DNA of 64,000 bases from CAWDDA01 sp963813345 (GCA_963813345.1 CAWEYR010000012.1:55817-119816); one strand, 5' to 3'; shown: positions 51,546 to 61,112, counted from the stretch's first letter. Program-made: numbers and translations. The notes: generated by a model not told the origin, from the letters alone.

Positions 51546-53289
51546 AACCGCATCCGTAGCGAAATCGCGGCGGCGTGTTCTGTTTGCGCCGCTATTGCTC
51601 CTTATCGCAACCATCGTCGTCTACGTGATTCCATCCGGGCGCGCGATTCTTGACGATGGGGATGCGCTCTACTCTGACGTTGCGCATCAGATGATCCTGC
51701 GCGGTGACTGGGTGACGCCGTACGCGAATGGAGTTCGGTTTCTGGATAAACCGCCGCTCGCATTCTGGACGATGGCTGCGTCGTTCAAGCTTTTTGGCGT
51801 CAACGAACGTGCTGCCCGGTTGCCGTCTGCGCTTGCGATCCTCGGAACGGCTCTGTTGCTCTACCTGCTTGCGAGCCGCCGCCTCGACGAGTTTGCGGGT
51901 CTGACGGCCGGACTTGCGTTCATACTTTCGGCTGGGACTCTTTTCTTTACCTTCGAATCCTTCCCGGACATTTTTCTCGTGCTCTTTGTGACACTGAGCG
52001 TGTATTTCTTTCTCTCCGGCGTTTCGGATGAAGCGACGCAATGGTGGTCGATTCCTCTGTTCTTTGCTTCAGTTGCGGGTGCGACGCTTGCAAAGAGTCT
52101 GGTTGGCATTGTCTTTCCGGTAGGCATTATTCTTGGATTCCTGTGGTTCTCGAAGGAACGTTCGCGCATCCGGTTGCTACCTGTCGCAGCTGGTTTGCTC
52201 ATCTTCTTAGCGCTCGCTGTTCCATGGCATGTGCTTGCCGCAAGTCGCAACCCCGGCTTCCTCGATCACTATTTCATTAATGAGCAACTGCTGCGATTCC
52301 TTGGAAAGCGACAGCCGGTTGACTACGGATCGATTCCGATTCCGATCTTCTGGCTTCTTCTGCTCGTCTGGTTTTTTCCCTGGAGCGTATTCCTGCCTTC
52401 AACGATCAGATTGCGAGCGGCGGGTGAGGCGCGGCGACTGATAGTCATGGCGTGGTGCTGGGCAGGTGTCATCGTCGCCTTTTTCACTTTCTCGTCACGT
52501 CTCGAACACTATTCGTTTCCGGCATTGCCTCCGCTTGCTCTCCTGGTAGGAGCGGGGCTGACGTCTGGGCGTTTTGCAGCGAATACATCTCGCATCGTTG
52601 ATCGCTGTTTCAGCGCTCTGGGAATTCTGGGAACGCTCCTCGGAGTGCTATTCGTCGCCAGTCTCATCTGGCTCTCAGTTTCTGGCGGGGTACTGCCGGA
52701 TGCTGACGCGGCCGTCTCACGCGATCGCGCTTATGCAAATCTTTTTTCTCCGTTGTTTGAACTGCCCGTATCTACTCAATCGCGACTGGTCGTTCCACTC
52801 ATATTGACACTTGGTGTGTTCGCGTGCGGATTTCTGGGCGCCTGGTGGACGAACAGAAAAGGGAAACGGAGCGTTGCGGTACTGGCGCTTGCGTTGATGA
52901 TGGCGTGTTTTTCCTGGCTTGCACTTCACAGTCTAAGCATTTGTGCGGATCTGCTGTCATCAAAACAGTTCGGCATCGTGCTCAAGAGTGCAGCGCTTCC
53001 AGGCGAACGTGTAGTCATAGTTGGAGACTACGAATCAGCAAATTCGATAAGCTTTTATGCGCCGGTACGATTGCTGGTATATGCGGGTGGTGCGCCATCG
53101 ATCGAACAGGGACTAAAGCATGCTGACGCGCCGAAGATGATAATCGGAAGGGAAGACCTGGATTCAATGTGGAAGAGCTCGGATCGAGTCTTTCTCCTCT
53201 GCTCTCGCGAGAAACTGCCCGAATTGTCGCTAACGCAACCTTCAATCCTGCTTGAAGATGCCGGCCGCATTCTCGTGAGCAACAAATAG
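51520..53289 (+). CDS. ArnT-like (GT83/GT39 superfamily) lipid-linked sugar glycosyltransferase
   Basis: About 589 residues with around 12 spans. The catalytic start DGDALYSDVAHQMILRGDW (acidic pair in the first periplasmic loop), VRFLDKPPLAFWTMAASF, NERAARLPSALAI and LEHYSFPALPPLALL match ArnT, which transfers 4-amino-4-deoxyarabinose from undecaprenyl phosphate to lipid A. The start is uncertain: GTG 51520 overlaps the amidinotransferase end by 26 bp. The overlap argues the two genes are co-translated. The C-terminal third holds a soluble domain (ERVVIVGDYESANSISFYAP). Confidence 0.9.
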   Translation: MESFSPTSETASVAKSRRRVLFAPLLLLIATIVVYVIPSGRAILDDGDALYSDVAHQMILRGDWVTPYANGVRFLDKPPLAFWTMAASFKLFGVNERAARLPSALAILGTALLLYLLASRRLDEFAGLTAGLAFILSAGTLFFTFESFPDIFLVLFVTLSVYFFLSGVSDEATQWWSIPLFFASVAGATLAKSLVGIVFPVGIILGFLWFSKERSRIRLLPVAAGLLIFLALAVPWHVLAASRNPGFLDHYFINEQLLRFLGKRQPVDYGSIPIPIFWLLLLVWFFPWSVFLPSTIRLRAAGEARRLIVMAWCWAGVIVAFFTFSSRLEHYSFPALPPLALLVGAGLTSGRFAANTSRIVDRCFSALGILGTLLGVLFVASLIWLSVSGGVLPDADAAVSRDRAYANLFSPLFELPVSTQSRLVVPLILTLGVFACGFLGAWWTNRKGKRSVAVLALALMMACFSWLALHSLSICADLLSSKQFGIVLKSAALPGERVVIVGDYESANSISFYAPVRLLVYAGGAPSIEQGLKHADAPKMIIGREDLDSMWKSSDRVFLLCSREKLPELSLTQPSILLEDAGRILVSNK

Positions 53290-53292
53290 GCA

Positions 53293-53344
53293 GGTACGTC
53301 GTATCGCCTTCGGCGACGTCCGCCTGAAGGCGGTACAACATACA
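53293..53344. repeat. Family 3 double hairpin
   Basis: GTACGTCGTATCGCCTTCGG is followed by CGTCCGCCTGAAGGCGG and TACAACATAC: two family 3 units fused head to head, starting three bases after the stop of the ArnT-like gene. Confidence 0.85.
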
Positions 53345-53410
53345 TGCTTGTCACTTCTCTGATACAATGAATCTTACAGAAGCCCCGCACGATACTCCCT
53401 TGTTAACTTC

Positions 53411-56400
53411 ATGACGGAATCTTTGCGACAGACGCTGGTATTCACGCCATTCCGACTCCCGCTTGATGTAGACCTACTGTATCAGGGCGAGGAAGTTGTG
53501 CCACTCGAACCGCAAGCGGTTCGGGTCTTGAGATATCTCGCTCAGAATCACGATCGCGTAGTCACCAAAGAAGAGATGCTCGAGCAGGTCTGGCCGGACG
53601 TGTTCACGACCGACGGTGTTCTTAAGAAGGCAATTTCGCAGGCTCGGAGGGCGCTTGGCGATGATGCCGACGATGCAAGATTTATCGAAACGTATCACGG
53701 ACGCGGCTATCGCTTCATAGCGCCCGTCAAGACGGTCGCGAGTACAACGGGTCCTCTCTCGGTCTCATCTGGCGTTGCACCCGAGCATCGCGAAACAACA
53801 CCGCCTGATCCTGACTACGACCAGCTTGTCGGTCGCGACGCCGAGATTGCAGTCCTTCATTCGGAATATCGACGGACGATTGAAGGAACCGGGCGCCCGG
53901 TGCTTGTTCTCGGCGAGCCTGGAATAGGCAAGACACTCCTGGCGAGACACTTTCAGAATTGGGCCACCGAACAGGGAGCGCTTTGCCTCTACGCGCGGTT
54001 CTTTGATTACCGTGCCAGCCGGCTTGCCCCGTACGAGATCTTTCTCGACTTCCTGCGAACCGCGCTCGAAGTGAAGTCTCTCAGTGAGCTGCGAAAGACC
54101 ATCAAGTCACGCTTTGACGTCGAGCTCCCTGATGAGCTCTTTGTTGAAAAGGGAGAGGAAACAAGGGCTGCCCGTGTGCGAGGATCAACGGGCGCTTTTG
54201 CCGGAGATAACTTTCGGGCAGTAGTTCCCTTGAGCAAGTGTTTTGTTCTTCTCAGCCGTGAGCGCCCGCTCGTCATGGTCTTCGATGACCTGCAATGGGC
54301 TGACAGCCCGAGCCGCGACCTGATCGGCTACCTGATGCGCAGCATCGAGACAGAGCCGCTTCTGATAGTCGGCCTGATACGTCGTGGCGGCACGATAGAT
54401 CCGCAGCACCCGCTTGCTGAATGGATGCGGCTGCAGGCCAACTACCGAAGTTACACGAGTCTCACGCTGAGACCGCTGAGCGAGCAAGCCTGTGGAGCCG
54501 CAATTCAAGCCATCTTCGGTGGCGAAGCACTAGCTCCCGATCCTCTTCCACAGGACCTCCGTACGCTTTACCGGCTGACTGGAGGCAATCCTTACTTTCT
54601 CACTGAAATGTTGAGACTGCTGGTTACCGAAGGGGTAATTGCGTGGGGTGGCGTGCCGAAGCCCAGATGGCATTGGCAGGGACTGAGCGATCTGCAGCTG
54701 CCTGAAACTATCGTCATGGCGGCTCAGAACAAGCTTGACCGACTATCTCCTCCGGTTCGAGAGATCATTGAGCAGGCATCGGTGATTGGGGTCGAGTTTC
54801 GCGTCGATGTGCTATCGGGAATGTCCGGAAAGGTGGAAGAAGAGATTGTAGAGTTGCTTGACGAAGCAGTACGGCGCGGAGTTCTTTCTGATAGAGGCTT
54901 GCTTGCGGGCGAGGACTATCGCTTTTATCACGCAACTCTGCGCAGAGTTCTCTATAACAACCTTCCTCCCCGAATGCGCCGTGATCTGCACGCGCGCGCG
55001 GCTCGTTCTCTCGAGAAGGTCTATCAACAGGAACCTGACAGGATCGCTGGTTCGCTCAGCAATCATTATGAAGTTGCGCGAGAGCTCGAGGAGACGTTTG
55101 TCTGGAGCATGCGTGCGTGGCAGGCAGCGCGAGCGCGATGGAACTGGGCCGATGCAGTTCAGTGTCTCGAACGGGCTCAGCGGTCTCTTGAATCGCTTTC
55201 GAGCAAGGATCGAAATCCAGGAGATCGGCTGACGATGCTTCTCGGGCTTGGGGAAGCGTATTCGTCGGTCGCTCGCGTGAGAGAAGCTGAACTCGTTCTC
55301 AATGAAGCTCTGGCTCTTGCGGATGCGCTCGACTACAAGGCTGCCAGGGCGGCAGTACTGCTCCAGCAGGGCCAGACGCGAATCGGTCTGAGCCTCTATC
55401 GCGAAGCGAATGATCTGACCAAACAGGCGCTCGAAATTTACCGTGAGGTTCAGGATTCCGAAGGCGAGGTTCTTGCTCGAATCCAGCTGGGGGCGGGCGA
55501 AGTGGCTATGGGCAACTACGCTGGCATAGTTCCACTTGTAGGGATACTCGAACGGGAGCAGCCGCCGGGACCCGTTGCTGTCATCGCGTGGGGCCTTGTC
55601 GGATGGGCGCATGTTCTACAGGGCCGCTACGTCGAAGGAATTGCGGCTCTTGAGCGCGCACTCGAGGAGCAGGAGCGGAGCGGCGATCTCCGGCAGCGAG
55701 CGCTTGTCGAACGTCGATTGGCCTGGGCTCATCTGAATCGAGGAGCGTACGACAAATCGCTCGAGCTGTCGTACAAAGCTCGCGAGGACTTTCGTCGAGT
55801 TGGCGACATGCTTGGCGAAGCACAGGCAAATCTGTCGATCGGTCTGTCGCGCATTGCTCAGGGAAGTCATGGAGAAGCACTTGAGCACATCAGCCGGACT
55901 CTCGACAATCTTCGCGTCATCGGCGATGCGCACTGCGAGGCGGAAGCCCTGTGGGCCCTGGGACGGGCACACAGCGAAGCTGGACGCAACGCACAGGCTG
56001 CGGTTCTGTTCCAGCGCTCACTCGAAATGCTGCGTGTGATCGGTGATCGCGATGACGAGCTGCGTGTGCTTGTCGATCTCGCGAGACTGAGAAGCGCGGA
56101 AGGGAATGCAGAAGCGGCGGAAGAAGTGGCGCGCGAAGCTGTGGAGATTGCCGAAAGCCTCGGAAGTCGAGATGGTTATGGGTTGGCCCTGCTCGAACGT
56201 GCGCGCGCCCGGATTGCGCTTGACGACGTGACCGGTGGCCACACCGATGCCGAACAGTCGGTCTCGTTGCTTGAAGCGAGCGGCTCAGGTGAGTTATGGC
56301 GTGCTGATTCCGTGCTCGCTTCCTGTGATGGAATCAATCCCGCTCGAGTCGAAGCGTTGCTGCGGCGTGCGATTGTAACGTTATCCGGTATGCGCGATCA

Positions 56401-56539
56401 GATTGATCCTCAGGACACCGCGAGACGTACGGCATTCCTGCAAGCTCGCAACCCAGTCGCAAGGCAGCTTCACAGACTCCTTATTTCAGCCGGCAGGAAC
56501 GAAGAAGCGGAAACTATAGCAGCAGAATGGGTTATCTAG
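53411..56539 (+). CDS. OmpR-type winged helix / AAA ATPase / TPR transcriptional regulator
   Basis: 1042 residues, intact. Residues 1-110 are a winged helix of the CadC/OmpR kind (LEPQAVRVLRYLAQNHDRVV, EMLEQVWPDVFTTDGVLKKA, YHGRGYRFIAPV). Residues about 140-560 are a signal-transduction ATPase with LVGRDAEIAVL, Walker A GEPGIGKT and Walker B MVFDDLQWAD. The rest is a solenoid of about ten TPRs (for example EALEHISRTLDNLRVIGDAH). Such regulators bind a ligand or partner through the TPRs and switch with ATP. No target gene is evident; the neighbours are not obviously regulated by it. Confidence 0.92.
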   Translation: MTESLRQTLVFTPFRLPLDVDLLYQGEEVVPLEPQAVRVLRYLAQNHDRVVTKEEMLEQVWPDVFTTDGVLKKAISQARRALGDDADDARFIETYHGRGYRFIAPVKTVASTTGPLSVSSGVAPEHRETTPPDPDYDQLVGRDAEIAVLHSEYRRTIEGTGRPVLVLGEPGIGKTLLARHFQNWATEQGALCLYARFFDYRASRLAPYEIFLDFLRTALEVKSLSELRKTIKSRFDVELPDELFVEKGEETRAARVRGSTGAFAGDNFRAVVPLSKCFVLLSRERPLVMVFDDLQWADSPSRDLIGYLMRSIETEPLLIVGLIRRGGTIDPQHPLAEWMRLQANYRSYTSLTLRPLSEQACGAAIQAIFGGEALAPDPLPQDLRTLYRLTGGNPYFLTEMLRLLVTEGVIAWGGVPKPRWHWQGLSDLQLPETIVMAAQNKLDRLSPPVREIIEQASVIGVEFRVDVLSGMSGKVEEEIVELLDEAVRRGVLSDRGLLAGEDYRFYHATLRRVLYNNLPPRMRRDLHARAARSLEKVYQQEPDRIAGSLSNHYEVARELEETFVWSMRAWQAARARWNWADAVQCLERAQRSLESLSSKDRNPGDRLTMLLGLGEAYSSVARVREAELVLNEALALADALDYKAARAAVLLQQGQTRIGLSLYREANDLTKQALEIYREVQDSEGEVLARIQLGAGEVAMGNYAGIVPLVGILEREQPPGPVAVIAWGLVGWAHVLQGRYVEGIAALERALEEQERSGDLRQRALVERRLAWAHLNRGAYDKSLELSYKAREDFRRVGDMLGEAQANLSIGLSRIAQGSHGEALEHISRTLDNLRVIGDAHCEAEALWALGRAHSEAGRNAQAAVLFQRSLEMLRVIGDRDDELRVLVDLARLRSAEGNAEAAEEVAREAVEIAESLGSRDGYGLALLERARARIALDDVTGGHTDAEQSVSLLEASGSGELWRADSVLASCDGINPARVEALLRRAIVTLSGMRDQIDPQDTARRTAFLQARNPVARQLHRLLISAGRNEEAETIAAEWVI

Positions 56540-56543
56540 GGAA

Positions 56544-56691
56544 GGGGCAGGGGTCAGGGGTCAGGGGTCAGGGGTCAGGGTATGGAGTTCAAGCTTCAGC
56601 TTGCTCGTACCTGACTCGCAACTGCTAAGAGCAAGCTAAAGCTTGAACTCCATGACCCCGACCCCTGACCCCTGACCCCTGACCCCTGCCC
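56544..56691. repeat. CAGGGGT tandem repeats enclosing a family 2 palindrome
   Basis: The 7 bp unit CAGGGGT is repeated about five times on the left, and its complement (ACCCCTG) about four times on the right. Between them is a family 2 palindrome (GGAGTTCAAGCTTCAGCTTGC ... GAGCAAGCTAAAGCTTG). The whole 148 bp can fold as one long stem. Confidence 0.92.
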
Positions 56692-57204
56692 TCTGCCGCG
56701 TCGTTACCAAATCGTAACTGAACCGTCATGCTCGGCTTCCCGGTTTTGGATAGAGTGCCACCAGTGGAGATTGCTTGCAGTAGATGGCACGGCTGGATCG
56801 GCTATTACCTCCGCAACGTAAGCTGATCGACACCGTGTCATTCCCCGAAATCGATGAATTCCCGCAGTCAGGTCGTGAGGCGGGCCAGCGATGGACGGGG
56901 GCAAAGCTTCACCGGAAGAGCAGATTTCCTGAGCCTTGGGCTCAGAATCCGTTTGAGGCGAGAAGTAATGAGTCAGCCGAGGGGCGTGAATTGGGGCTGG
57001 CTGGCCCGTTGCTTCTCTCCCAGACGGCCCGCGCTTCCTTGCCACTTGCACTAGACAAAGGTACTGTGCTGAAGCCTGAGGGGTGGAAAGTTCCACCCCT
57101 TAATTTTTGGTTCCTTCAACCTCGTCTGAAGTGCAGGTGCGCTGATGCCCTTTACACCATTTCATTTTGGTCCTGGCCTTTTTCCTCATCGTTAACTGAG
57201 AACC
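56692..57204. other. Gene-free stretch of about 510 bp
   Basis: I see no coding sequence with recognisable domains on either strand. Local structure includes a CTGAGCCTTGGGCTCAG hairpin near 56930 and the terminator-like hairpin at 57079. It could hold a small RNA or a decayed gene, or be the long leader of the membrane protein at 57205. Confidence 0.5.
57079..57107 (+). terminator. Rho-independent terminator-like hairpin
   Basis: AGGGGTGGAA-AG-TTCCACCCCT is a perfect 10 bp stem with a two-base centre (in practice a 4-6 base loop), followed by TAATTTTT. It points along the plus strand but no gene lies directly upstream. Confidence 0.6.
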
Positions 57205-57648
57205 ATGATGCTCAAGCGATACTCTTTCTGGCTTTGGGTTGCCGTTATTGTTCTGCTGCTGACAGCGGGGCTTCACTCTGTGACCCTGTTCGTGAGTCCG
57301 CCTCCGCTGAACGATACCGAGCGGCAGTTGTTTGAGTTGATGTCCACCTATCGGAAGGACTTTGGTGGTGGCTTCGTGCGATCTACCGCAGAGCTTGTCA
57401 CGGCACTGAGCTCAAGCTTCAGCCTACTCTGTTTGCTTGGCGGATTGACCAATGGATACTTGCTGATCAGGAAAGCGGACGCTCAAATACTCAAAGGCAT
57501 TGTGGGGATCAACATCATTATCTTTGGTATCTGCTTTGTGACGATGGCTTTGTTTGCGATCCTTCCGCCAATTATCCTTACCGGAATCGTTTTTCTGGCG
57601 TTGGTGGTAAGCTACGTTCTTCTTCGTGGCGCTCCCAGGGCGCTATGA
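57205..57648 (+). CDS. Four-span membrane protein, LIC_13387-like, unknown function
   Basis: 147 residues with four hydrophobic spans (WLWVAVIVLLLTAGLHSVTL, SSSFSLLCLLGGLTNGYLLI, GIVGINIIIFGICFVTMALF, LTGIVFLALVVSYVLLRGA). The loop SPPPLNDTERQLFELMSTYR recalls the LIC_13387 family, of unknown role. The last codons (GAPRAL) lie in GGCGCTCCCAGGGCGC, a family 1 repeat end, so the C-terminus may derive from the repeat. It is convergent with the next gene and overlaps it by 6 bp. Confidence 0.8.
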   Translation: MMLKRYSFWLWVAVIVLLLTAGLHSVTLFVSPPPLNDTERQLFELMSTYRKDFGGGFVRSTAELVTALSSSFSLLCLLGGLTNGYLLIRKADAQILKGIVGINIIIFGICFVTMALFAILPPIILTGIVFLALVVSYVLLRGAPRAL

Positions 57649-59598
57649 GCTTTGACGGCCGACGACACTCGCGACGACCACTGGTAACTCTTCAGAATCG
57701 ACTGGTTTGGAAACATGCATCTGGTAACCAGCTCCCAGAATCCGTAATCGATCTTCGTATCGTGCGTATGCCGTGAGCGCTATAGCCGGACTATCAATTC
57801 CCTTACGTCTAACCTCGCGAATGAAGTCATAGCCATCGCGTTCCGGGATTCCGATGTCTGACACGAGGACATGAGCTTTCCACTCGTCGAGCAGTCCGAG
57901 CGCCTGGCCGACTGAAGCGGCACTTCTAACTTCGGCACCGCACTGTTCGAGTATCAATGTAATGATCTCTCTTGCGTCCGGCTCATCGTCCAGAACAAGA
58001 ACTCTAAGATCGCGAAGATTTGGCGTAGCCTTATGCCCGGATATTCCTTGCCACTGAGTTGACGAAGTCTGAGCCGAATGAGCTATCGCGACCGGGAGTC
58101 TGACGACAAACGTCGCGCCCTGCCCTTCACCGGCACTTTCGGCGCGGACTGTACCGCCATGCAGCTCCGTCAGGTGCCGCACTATCGCCAGCCCAAGACC
58201 GAGTCCGCCGAACTTTCGAGAGGTGCTGCTATCAGCCTGACGGAAGCGATCAAAAACATAAGGCAGAAATTCCTCGCGTATGCCGAGCCCGGAGTCGCTC
58301 ACTGTCAAGTCCACTTGCGACTCTATTCGCTGGAGACGGACCTGGACGCGCCCATCCCTGGGTGTGAACTTTACAGCGTTTGAGAGCAGGTTCCAGACAA
58401 TCTGCTGGATACGTTGCGGATCACCGGCAATCGGCCCGCTATTGGGGTCGAGAATGCTCTGGAGTCTTACGCCCTTTGCGGCTGCTGCCGGGCGCACGGT
58501 ATCGATTGCCGCTTCGATATGCGGAATCAAGTCGATAGTCGACACATCAAGCCGAAGCCTTCCAGAGATCGCACGTGAGACGTCCAGAATATCCTCGATC
58601 AGTTGAGACTGTGCCCTGGCGTTCCTCTCAATCGTTTCAATGGCGCGAGCCGATGTACGAGTATCCATCTGGGTATCGGTCAGGAGACGGGCCCATCCAA
58701 GAATTGAGTTCAAGGGTGTCCGCAGCTCGTGGGAGACCGTAGCAAGAAACTCGTCCTTGTGCCGGCTGACTTCCTCGGCTCGGTTTCGGGCTTCCTTTTC
58801 TCGCTCCAGAAGCATCATCCGATCCTCTTCAGCCAGCTTCTGTTGAGTAACGTCCTGGAGGCAGTTGATAGCGCCACTAAGCTCACCTTCACTATTAAAG
58901 AGTGGTACCGCGCTGGCGAGTGCCGTTCGCCGGGACCCATCCGGGCGCTCGAAGCAGATCTCAACATTGAGTTTCGGCTGTCCGGTCCTCAACACAACGG
59001 CTACGGGATGCTCCGTGAATGGCATCGGCCGGCCATCGGGATAGTAGAGCTTGTGAGCTCCGGTAAAACGTTCTGTGCTGTCGTTAGTCTTTGGCTCGCG
59101 TCCCCACAAGACAGTCGCCGCTTGATTGAAATGACGAATCATCCCGGTAGCATCACAGACATGTACTGCGATAGGCAGAAGTTGCAACAACTCGCGATAA
59201 CGTGACTCGCTCTCCTTGAGCGCCGCATCCATCCGTTCCCGCTCGGTAATGTCACGCGCAATCTTCGAGGCCCCGATGATGCGACCGTCCTCATCTCTGA
59301 TGGGGGAGACAGTGACGGAAATATTTATCAGCTGGCCGTCCTTCCGCTTCCGGACGGTTTCATAATGATCAACCCGTTCGCCTCGCCTCACTCTTTCAAG
59401 AATGAGCGGTTCTTCATCTTTACGGTCATCAGGGATGATCAGGTATATGGATTGTCCCAGAGCCTCTTCGGACGAGTAACCAAAGATGAGCTCAGCACCT
59501 CTGTTCCAGCTCGTGATTGTCCCATCCAGCGTCTTTCCGATGATTGCATCATCGGAGCTTTCAACAATTGCTGCCAGATAAGGGCCCAGTGAATCCAT
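57643..59598 (-). CDS. PAS-PAS hybrid sensor histidine kinase with C-terminal receiver
   Basis: 651 residues. PAS 1 at about 5-120 (AIVESSDDAIIGKTLDGTIT, ISVTVSPIRDEDGRIIGASK), PAS 2 at about 130-260, HisKA with FLATVSHELRTPLNSILGWA (phospho-His), HATPase_c with NLLSNAVKFTPRDG, SDSGLGI, GGLGLGLAI, and a receiver at about 530-650 with LVLDDEPDAREII, VLVSDIGIPERDG (Asp) and LTAYARYEDR. There is no membrane span, so it is cytosolic; the ligand is unknown. No DNA-binding partner is nearby. Confidence 0.95.
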   Translation of the reverse strand: MDSLGPYLAAIVESSDDAIIGKTLDGTITSWNRGAELIFGYSSEEALGQSIYLIIPDDRKDEEPLILERVRRGERVDHYETVRKRKDGQLINISVTVSPIRDEDGRIIGASKIARDITERERMDAALKESESRYRELLQLLPIAVHVCDATGMIRHFNQAATVLWGREPKTNDSTERFTGAHKLYYPDGRPMPFTEHPVAVVLRTGQPKLNVEICFERPDGSRRTALASAVPLFNSEGELSGAINCLQDVTQQKLAEEDRMMLLEREKEARNRAEEVSRHKDEFLATVSHELRTPLNSILGWARLLTDTQMDTRTSARAIETIERNARAQSQLIEDILDVSRAISGRLRLDVSTIDLIPHIEAAIDTVRPAAAAKGVRLQSILDPNSGPIAGDPQRIQQIVWNLLSNAVKFTPRDGRVQVRLQRIESQVDLTVSDSGLGIREEFLPYVFDRFRQADSSTSRKFGGLGLGLAIVRHLTELHGGTVRAESAGEGQGATFVVRLPVAIAHSAQTSSTQWQGISGHKATPNLRDLRVLVLDDEPDAREIITLILEQCGAEVRSAASVGQALGLLDEWKAHVLVSDIGIPERDGYDFIREVRRKGIDSPAIALTAYARYEDRLRILGAGYQMHVSKPVDSEELPVVVASVVGRQSS

Positions 59599-59719
59599 AA
59601 GTCCACGTTCCTATTATGTTTACACTACTGGCGGGAATCTCCTCCAGTCAAGCCAAAAATCTTGGGAGACTGCCTCCTCTCTTACGAGTCAATGCAAGAG
59701 TTAGGCCATAATCAGCCGC

Positions 59720-60127
59720 GTGATTGTAAATTCGATCCATCTGCTTGCAATTGTTGTCCTGCTTGGGACTGGAGCAGCGCTAAGACTGATCATCTTCCCG
59801 ATCGCCAGCGAACTCAGTTCCGAAGAAGCGACGCAGTTCAGAGGCGAGGTGATGCTTCGCGCCCGGCGCGTTTTCTGGGGTTCATTGATTGTCAGCTGGG
59901 TTACCGGTCTCTACCTGATGCCCTGGCACAAGCTGGGAACGCTCGGGACGATCCACCTGAAACTCGCCTTATCAATCGCTCTTACCGTCATCACCGCACT
60001 TATCGCGATTTCCCCGCACCGTCGACTCTGGCTGAAAATGCGGCCGCACCAACGATCATTGATTGATTCTCTTCTGATGGTGGGCGCTTTGACTATCTGG
60101 CTTTCGGCGTATCTGACAGGTCTATGA
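59720..60127 (+). CDS. Small four-span membrane protein of unknown function
   Basis: 135 residues. Spans at IHLLAIVVLLGTGAALRLII, VFWGSLIVSWVTGLYLM, LKLALSIALTVITALIAI and LLMVGALTIWLSAYLTGL resemble small CopD/DUF2269-like integral membrane proteins, with His residues near spans (VNSIH, LGTIH). Family assignment is weak. It starts at a GTG and overlaps the convergent sialidase gene by 35 bp. Confidence 0.65.
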   Translation: MIVNSIHLLAIVVLLGTGAALRLIIFPIASELSSEEATQFRGEVMLRARRVFWGSLIVSWVTGLYLMPWHKLGTLGTIHLKLALSIALTVITALIAISPHRRLWLKMRPHQRSLIDSLLMVGALTIWLSAYLTGL

Positions 60128-61112
60128 CCACATGCTTGATGCGCTTCCGCTTCCAGGTGTAGGTCACATGGACTTTTCCATCCGCAGTCTGAATCACGGC
60201 CGGGTACGAATACTCGCCAGGTTCGTTTTCAAGCACGTGTATGTCGCGCCACTCACGTCCATCAGTCGAAACTGCGACATTAAGTGGAGAGCGCGGACCG
60301 CCGGAGCGACCGGGTGAGTTGCCGACATTGTTGTATACGATCAACTGTCGCCCATCCTTCAGCGTGACCGCATCCGTTCCCGAGTTGGGATTGAGCAGCG
60401 AGGTTGCAACCAATGCGCTCCATGTCTTACCACCATCCCGTGACCGGGTTTCAAACACGTGACCTTGCCTGCTTCGGCCAAGCGCTTGAAGACTGCCGTC
60501 TTTATGGAACAGTATGCTCGGTTGAATTGCACTGAACTCCTTGCCGTCGTTTATCGGGCCGGTCGACGTCCAGGTCTTTCCAAGATCGCTCGTTCTCTCG
60601 AAGTGAACACGCCAGCCGTTATCTTCCGAGCTTGAAGGACAAAGAATAGTTCCGTCGCTGAGCTCCACAGGTTTGTTCTTGATCGGACCAACGATGCCAT
60701 CTGGCAGGCGCTTCGGCTGTGACCATGTCTTACCGTGATCCTGCGATGTCATGAGCATTCCCCACCATGTCGACGGGCTTGGACCAACTTTGTAGAAAAG
60801 CATCAGTGGACCGCGGCGAGGCTGAAACAGCACTGGATTCCAGCAAGGGTAGCGCTTCTCAGGCGATTCGACGCCATTTGCTACTTCAGCAGGCTTTGTC
60901 CATTTTCCGCCTTCGTAGCGTGACAGCCAGATGCCGACGTCCGGGTTCTTTTCGCGTGTGCCTCCAAACCACGCTGCGACCAACGTGCCTCCAGTCTCTG
61001 CAATCGTCGAAGCGTGACATTCAGCGAATGGAGCTTCCTCGAAGATGAACTCGGTCTTTGTGATTGATGCGAAAAACATCGCTCCAACAATTACAGCCTT
61101 GAGTGCTATCAA
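60093..61112 (-). CDS. Exported sialidase-like BNR-repeat protein
   Basis: 339 residues with an N-terminal signal (ALKAVIVGAMFFASI). Asp-box repeats are clear: SQDHGKTWSQP, SDLGKTWTS, SRDGGKTWSA. The N-terminal FEEAPFAECHASTIAE and VAAWFGGTREKNPDVGIW match the exo-alpha-sialidase/neuraminidase-like family common in Bacteroidetes, planctomycetes and acidobacteria, where true sialic acid cleavage is unproven for most members. Its start overlaps the stop of the upstream ATP-grasp gene (ATGA), so they are co-translated. Confidence 0.88.
   Translation of the reverse strand: MIALKAVIVGAMFFASITKTEFIFEEAPFAECHASTIAETGGTLVAAWFGGTREKNPDVGIWLSRYEGGKWTKPAEVANGVESPEKRYPCWNPVLFQPRRGPLMLFYKVGPSPSTWWGMLMTSQDHGKTWSQPKRLPDGIVGPIKNKPVELSDGTILCPSSSEDNGWRVHFERTSDLGKTWTSTGPINDGKEFSAIQPSILFHKDGSLQALGRSRQGHVFETRSRDGGKTWSALVATSLLNPNSGTDAVTLKDGRQLIVYNNVGNSPGRSGGPRSPLNVAVSTDGREWRDIHVLENEPGEYSYPAVIQTADGKVHVTYTWKRKRIKHVVIDLSDTPKAR

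Noticed and set aside
56784..57335. A 183-codon open frame over the gene-free stretch
   Set aside because: No domain or plausible composition; it runs through the terminator hairpin and out of frame into the membrane protein gene.
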